Source: Erysipelothrix sp. (GTDB taxonomy: Bacteria > Bacillota_I > Bacilli_A > Erysipelotrichales > Erysipelotrichaceae). Taken from it: a stretch of DNA of 41,476 nt. Below, one piece after another: positions 40,525-41,476 of the stretch. Under the pieces are notes generated by a model. The model worked only from the letters and a program-made list of their open reading frames with translations, was not told where the DNA came from and made no database searches. The translations under genes and the position numbers were made by a program. The stretch is from the NCBI GenBank assembly GCA_012735275.1, contig JAAYHR010000016.1, forward strand, positions 1-41,476, read 5' to 3'. Position 1 is the stretch's first letter. The number at the start of each line of letters is the position of its first letter.

Positions 40525-41476
40525 ATTAGTTGCAACTGAATCTGAATTAATTATTGATCAGCTATTTACCGATTCAAGAGTAAGGGTAGAAAATGGACTC
40601 TTCTTTTGTGTTAAGGGTATTGTAAATGATGGCCATAATTTTTGTGATTCTGCGATAGCAAGTGGTGCGGTCGCAATCGTTCACTCTGATGACTTAAAAA
40701 CTTATCAGGACAATATTACTTATATTAAAGTAGAAGATGTCGATAGTGCTTTAAATATCGCAGCCTCAAAATTTTATGATAATCCTTCATCCAAGTTATC
40801 AATATTTGCGGTAACGGGAACAAATGGGAAAACTTCAGTCGCATCAATTATTACTGATATTTTAAATCATAAAGAAAATACTGGTTATATCGGTACAATT
40901 AATATTGCTTACAATAATAAAACTATTGCGGCAAAATATACAACACCAGAAGTAATTGATTTCCATTCGATTATGGCTGATATGGTTAATGAGAATGTTA
41001 CAGCATTAGCGACCGAAGTTTCTTCGCACTCTTTAATCCAAAGACGTGTAGACTCGCTAGAATATGATTATGCAATCTTTACAAACTTATCGCATGAGCA
41101 TTTAGATTATCATGGAACGATGGAAAACTATTACTTTGCTAAAGCTAAACTATTTGAAAACTTATCAGATAAACAGTGGGCCATAATTAATATTGATGAT
41201 CCATCAGGTGAGCGATTAATGGAGACGGATATTATTAATAAGGTATCTTATGCTATTGATCAACCGGCTGATTATCGTGCCATCGATGCTGAATATTCAA
41301 TTGATTCAACGAAATTTACACTGCTATATAAAGAAGAGGCATATGAGTTTGAAACTAATCTAGTTGCTAAATTTAATTTATCTAATCTTTTGGCGGCCAT
41401 CGCAGCTTTACATATTCATGGATTATCATTTGAAGAATTAATTAAGTATGTAAAAGATATTGATCAGATTTCTGGT
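40511..41476 (+). CDS. murE: UDP-N-acetylmuramyl-tripeptide synthetase (MurE), partial, runs off the right edge
   Basis: Hand translation: MKLNELVATESELIIDQLFTDSRVRVENGLFFCVKGIVNDGHNF...VTGTNGKTSVASIITDIL...YTTPEVIDFHSIMADMVNENVTALATEVSSHSLIQRRVDSLEYDYAIFTNLSHEHLDYHGTMENYYFAKAKLF. Confidence 0.93.
   Translation, partial: MKLNELVATESELIIDQLFTDSRVRVENGLFFCVKGIVNDGHNFCDSAIASGAVAIVHSDDLKTYQDNITYIKVEDVDSALNIAASKFYDNPSSKLSIFAVTGTNGKTSVASIITDILNHKENTGYIGTINIAYNNKTIAAKYTTPEVIDFHSIMADMVNENVTALATEVSSHSLIQRRVDSLEYDYAIFTNLSHEHLDYHGTMENYYFAKAKLFENLSDKQWAIINIDDPSGERLMETDIINKVSYAIDQPADYRAIDAEYSIDSTKFTLLYKEEAYEFETNLVAKFNLSNLLAAIAALHIHGLSFEELIKYVKDIDQISG

Overview
Low-GC Bacillota-type chromosomal segment (Erysipelotrichia-like by impression only; not tested). 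It is almost entirely coding and mostly + strand. From left to right: an allantoin-utilisation module (partial allB and NCS1 permease on -, PucR-type regulator on +); GNAT and an orphan PTS EIIB; a broken choloylglycine (bile salt) hydrolase gene cut by an IS3-like remnant; a CPA2 antiporter; a CopY-type repressor; pduL; a lipid/diacylglycerol kinase; galM; nagB; trxA; and PAP2. Next is a tightly overlapping run tgt-queA-queH-two small membrane proteins-WYL regulator-sbcD-sbcC. After that come an ABC-F ATPase, two U32 proteins (trhP-like), an RNA methyltransferase, a polysaccharide deacetylase, nadE, a decayed alpha/beta hydrolase, pncB, an M16 pair, an ssb-like OB protein, thyA-folA, pdp, scpA-scpB-rluB, and a partial murE. 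No rRNA, tRNA or CRISPR was recognised. The most informative observations are: (i) a 5-nt tandem repeat that exactly accounts for the frameshift in the bile salt hydrolase gene, plus an IS scar at its 3' end; (ii) a glutamine-type NAD synthetase whose amidase domain appears to lack the catalytic Cys; (iii) an alpha/beta hydrolase with an in-frame stop followed by its intact C-terminus and an A-tract lesion at its start; (iv) an uncharacterised membrane pair and WYL regulator embedded between queuosine and SbcCD genes. I found no clearly new defence system; item (iv) is the nearest candidate and is speculative.
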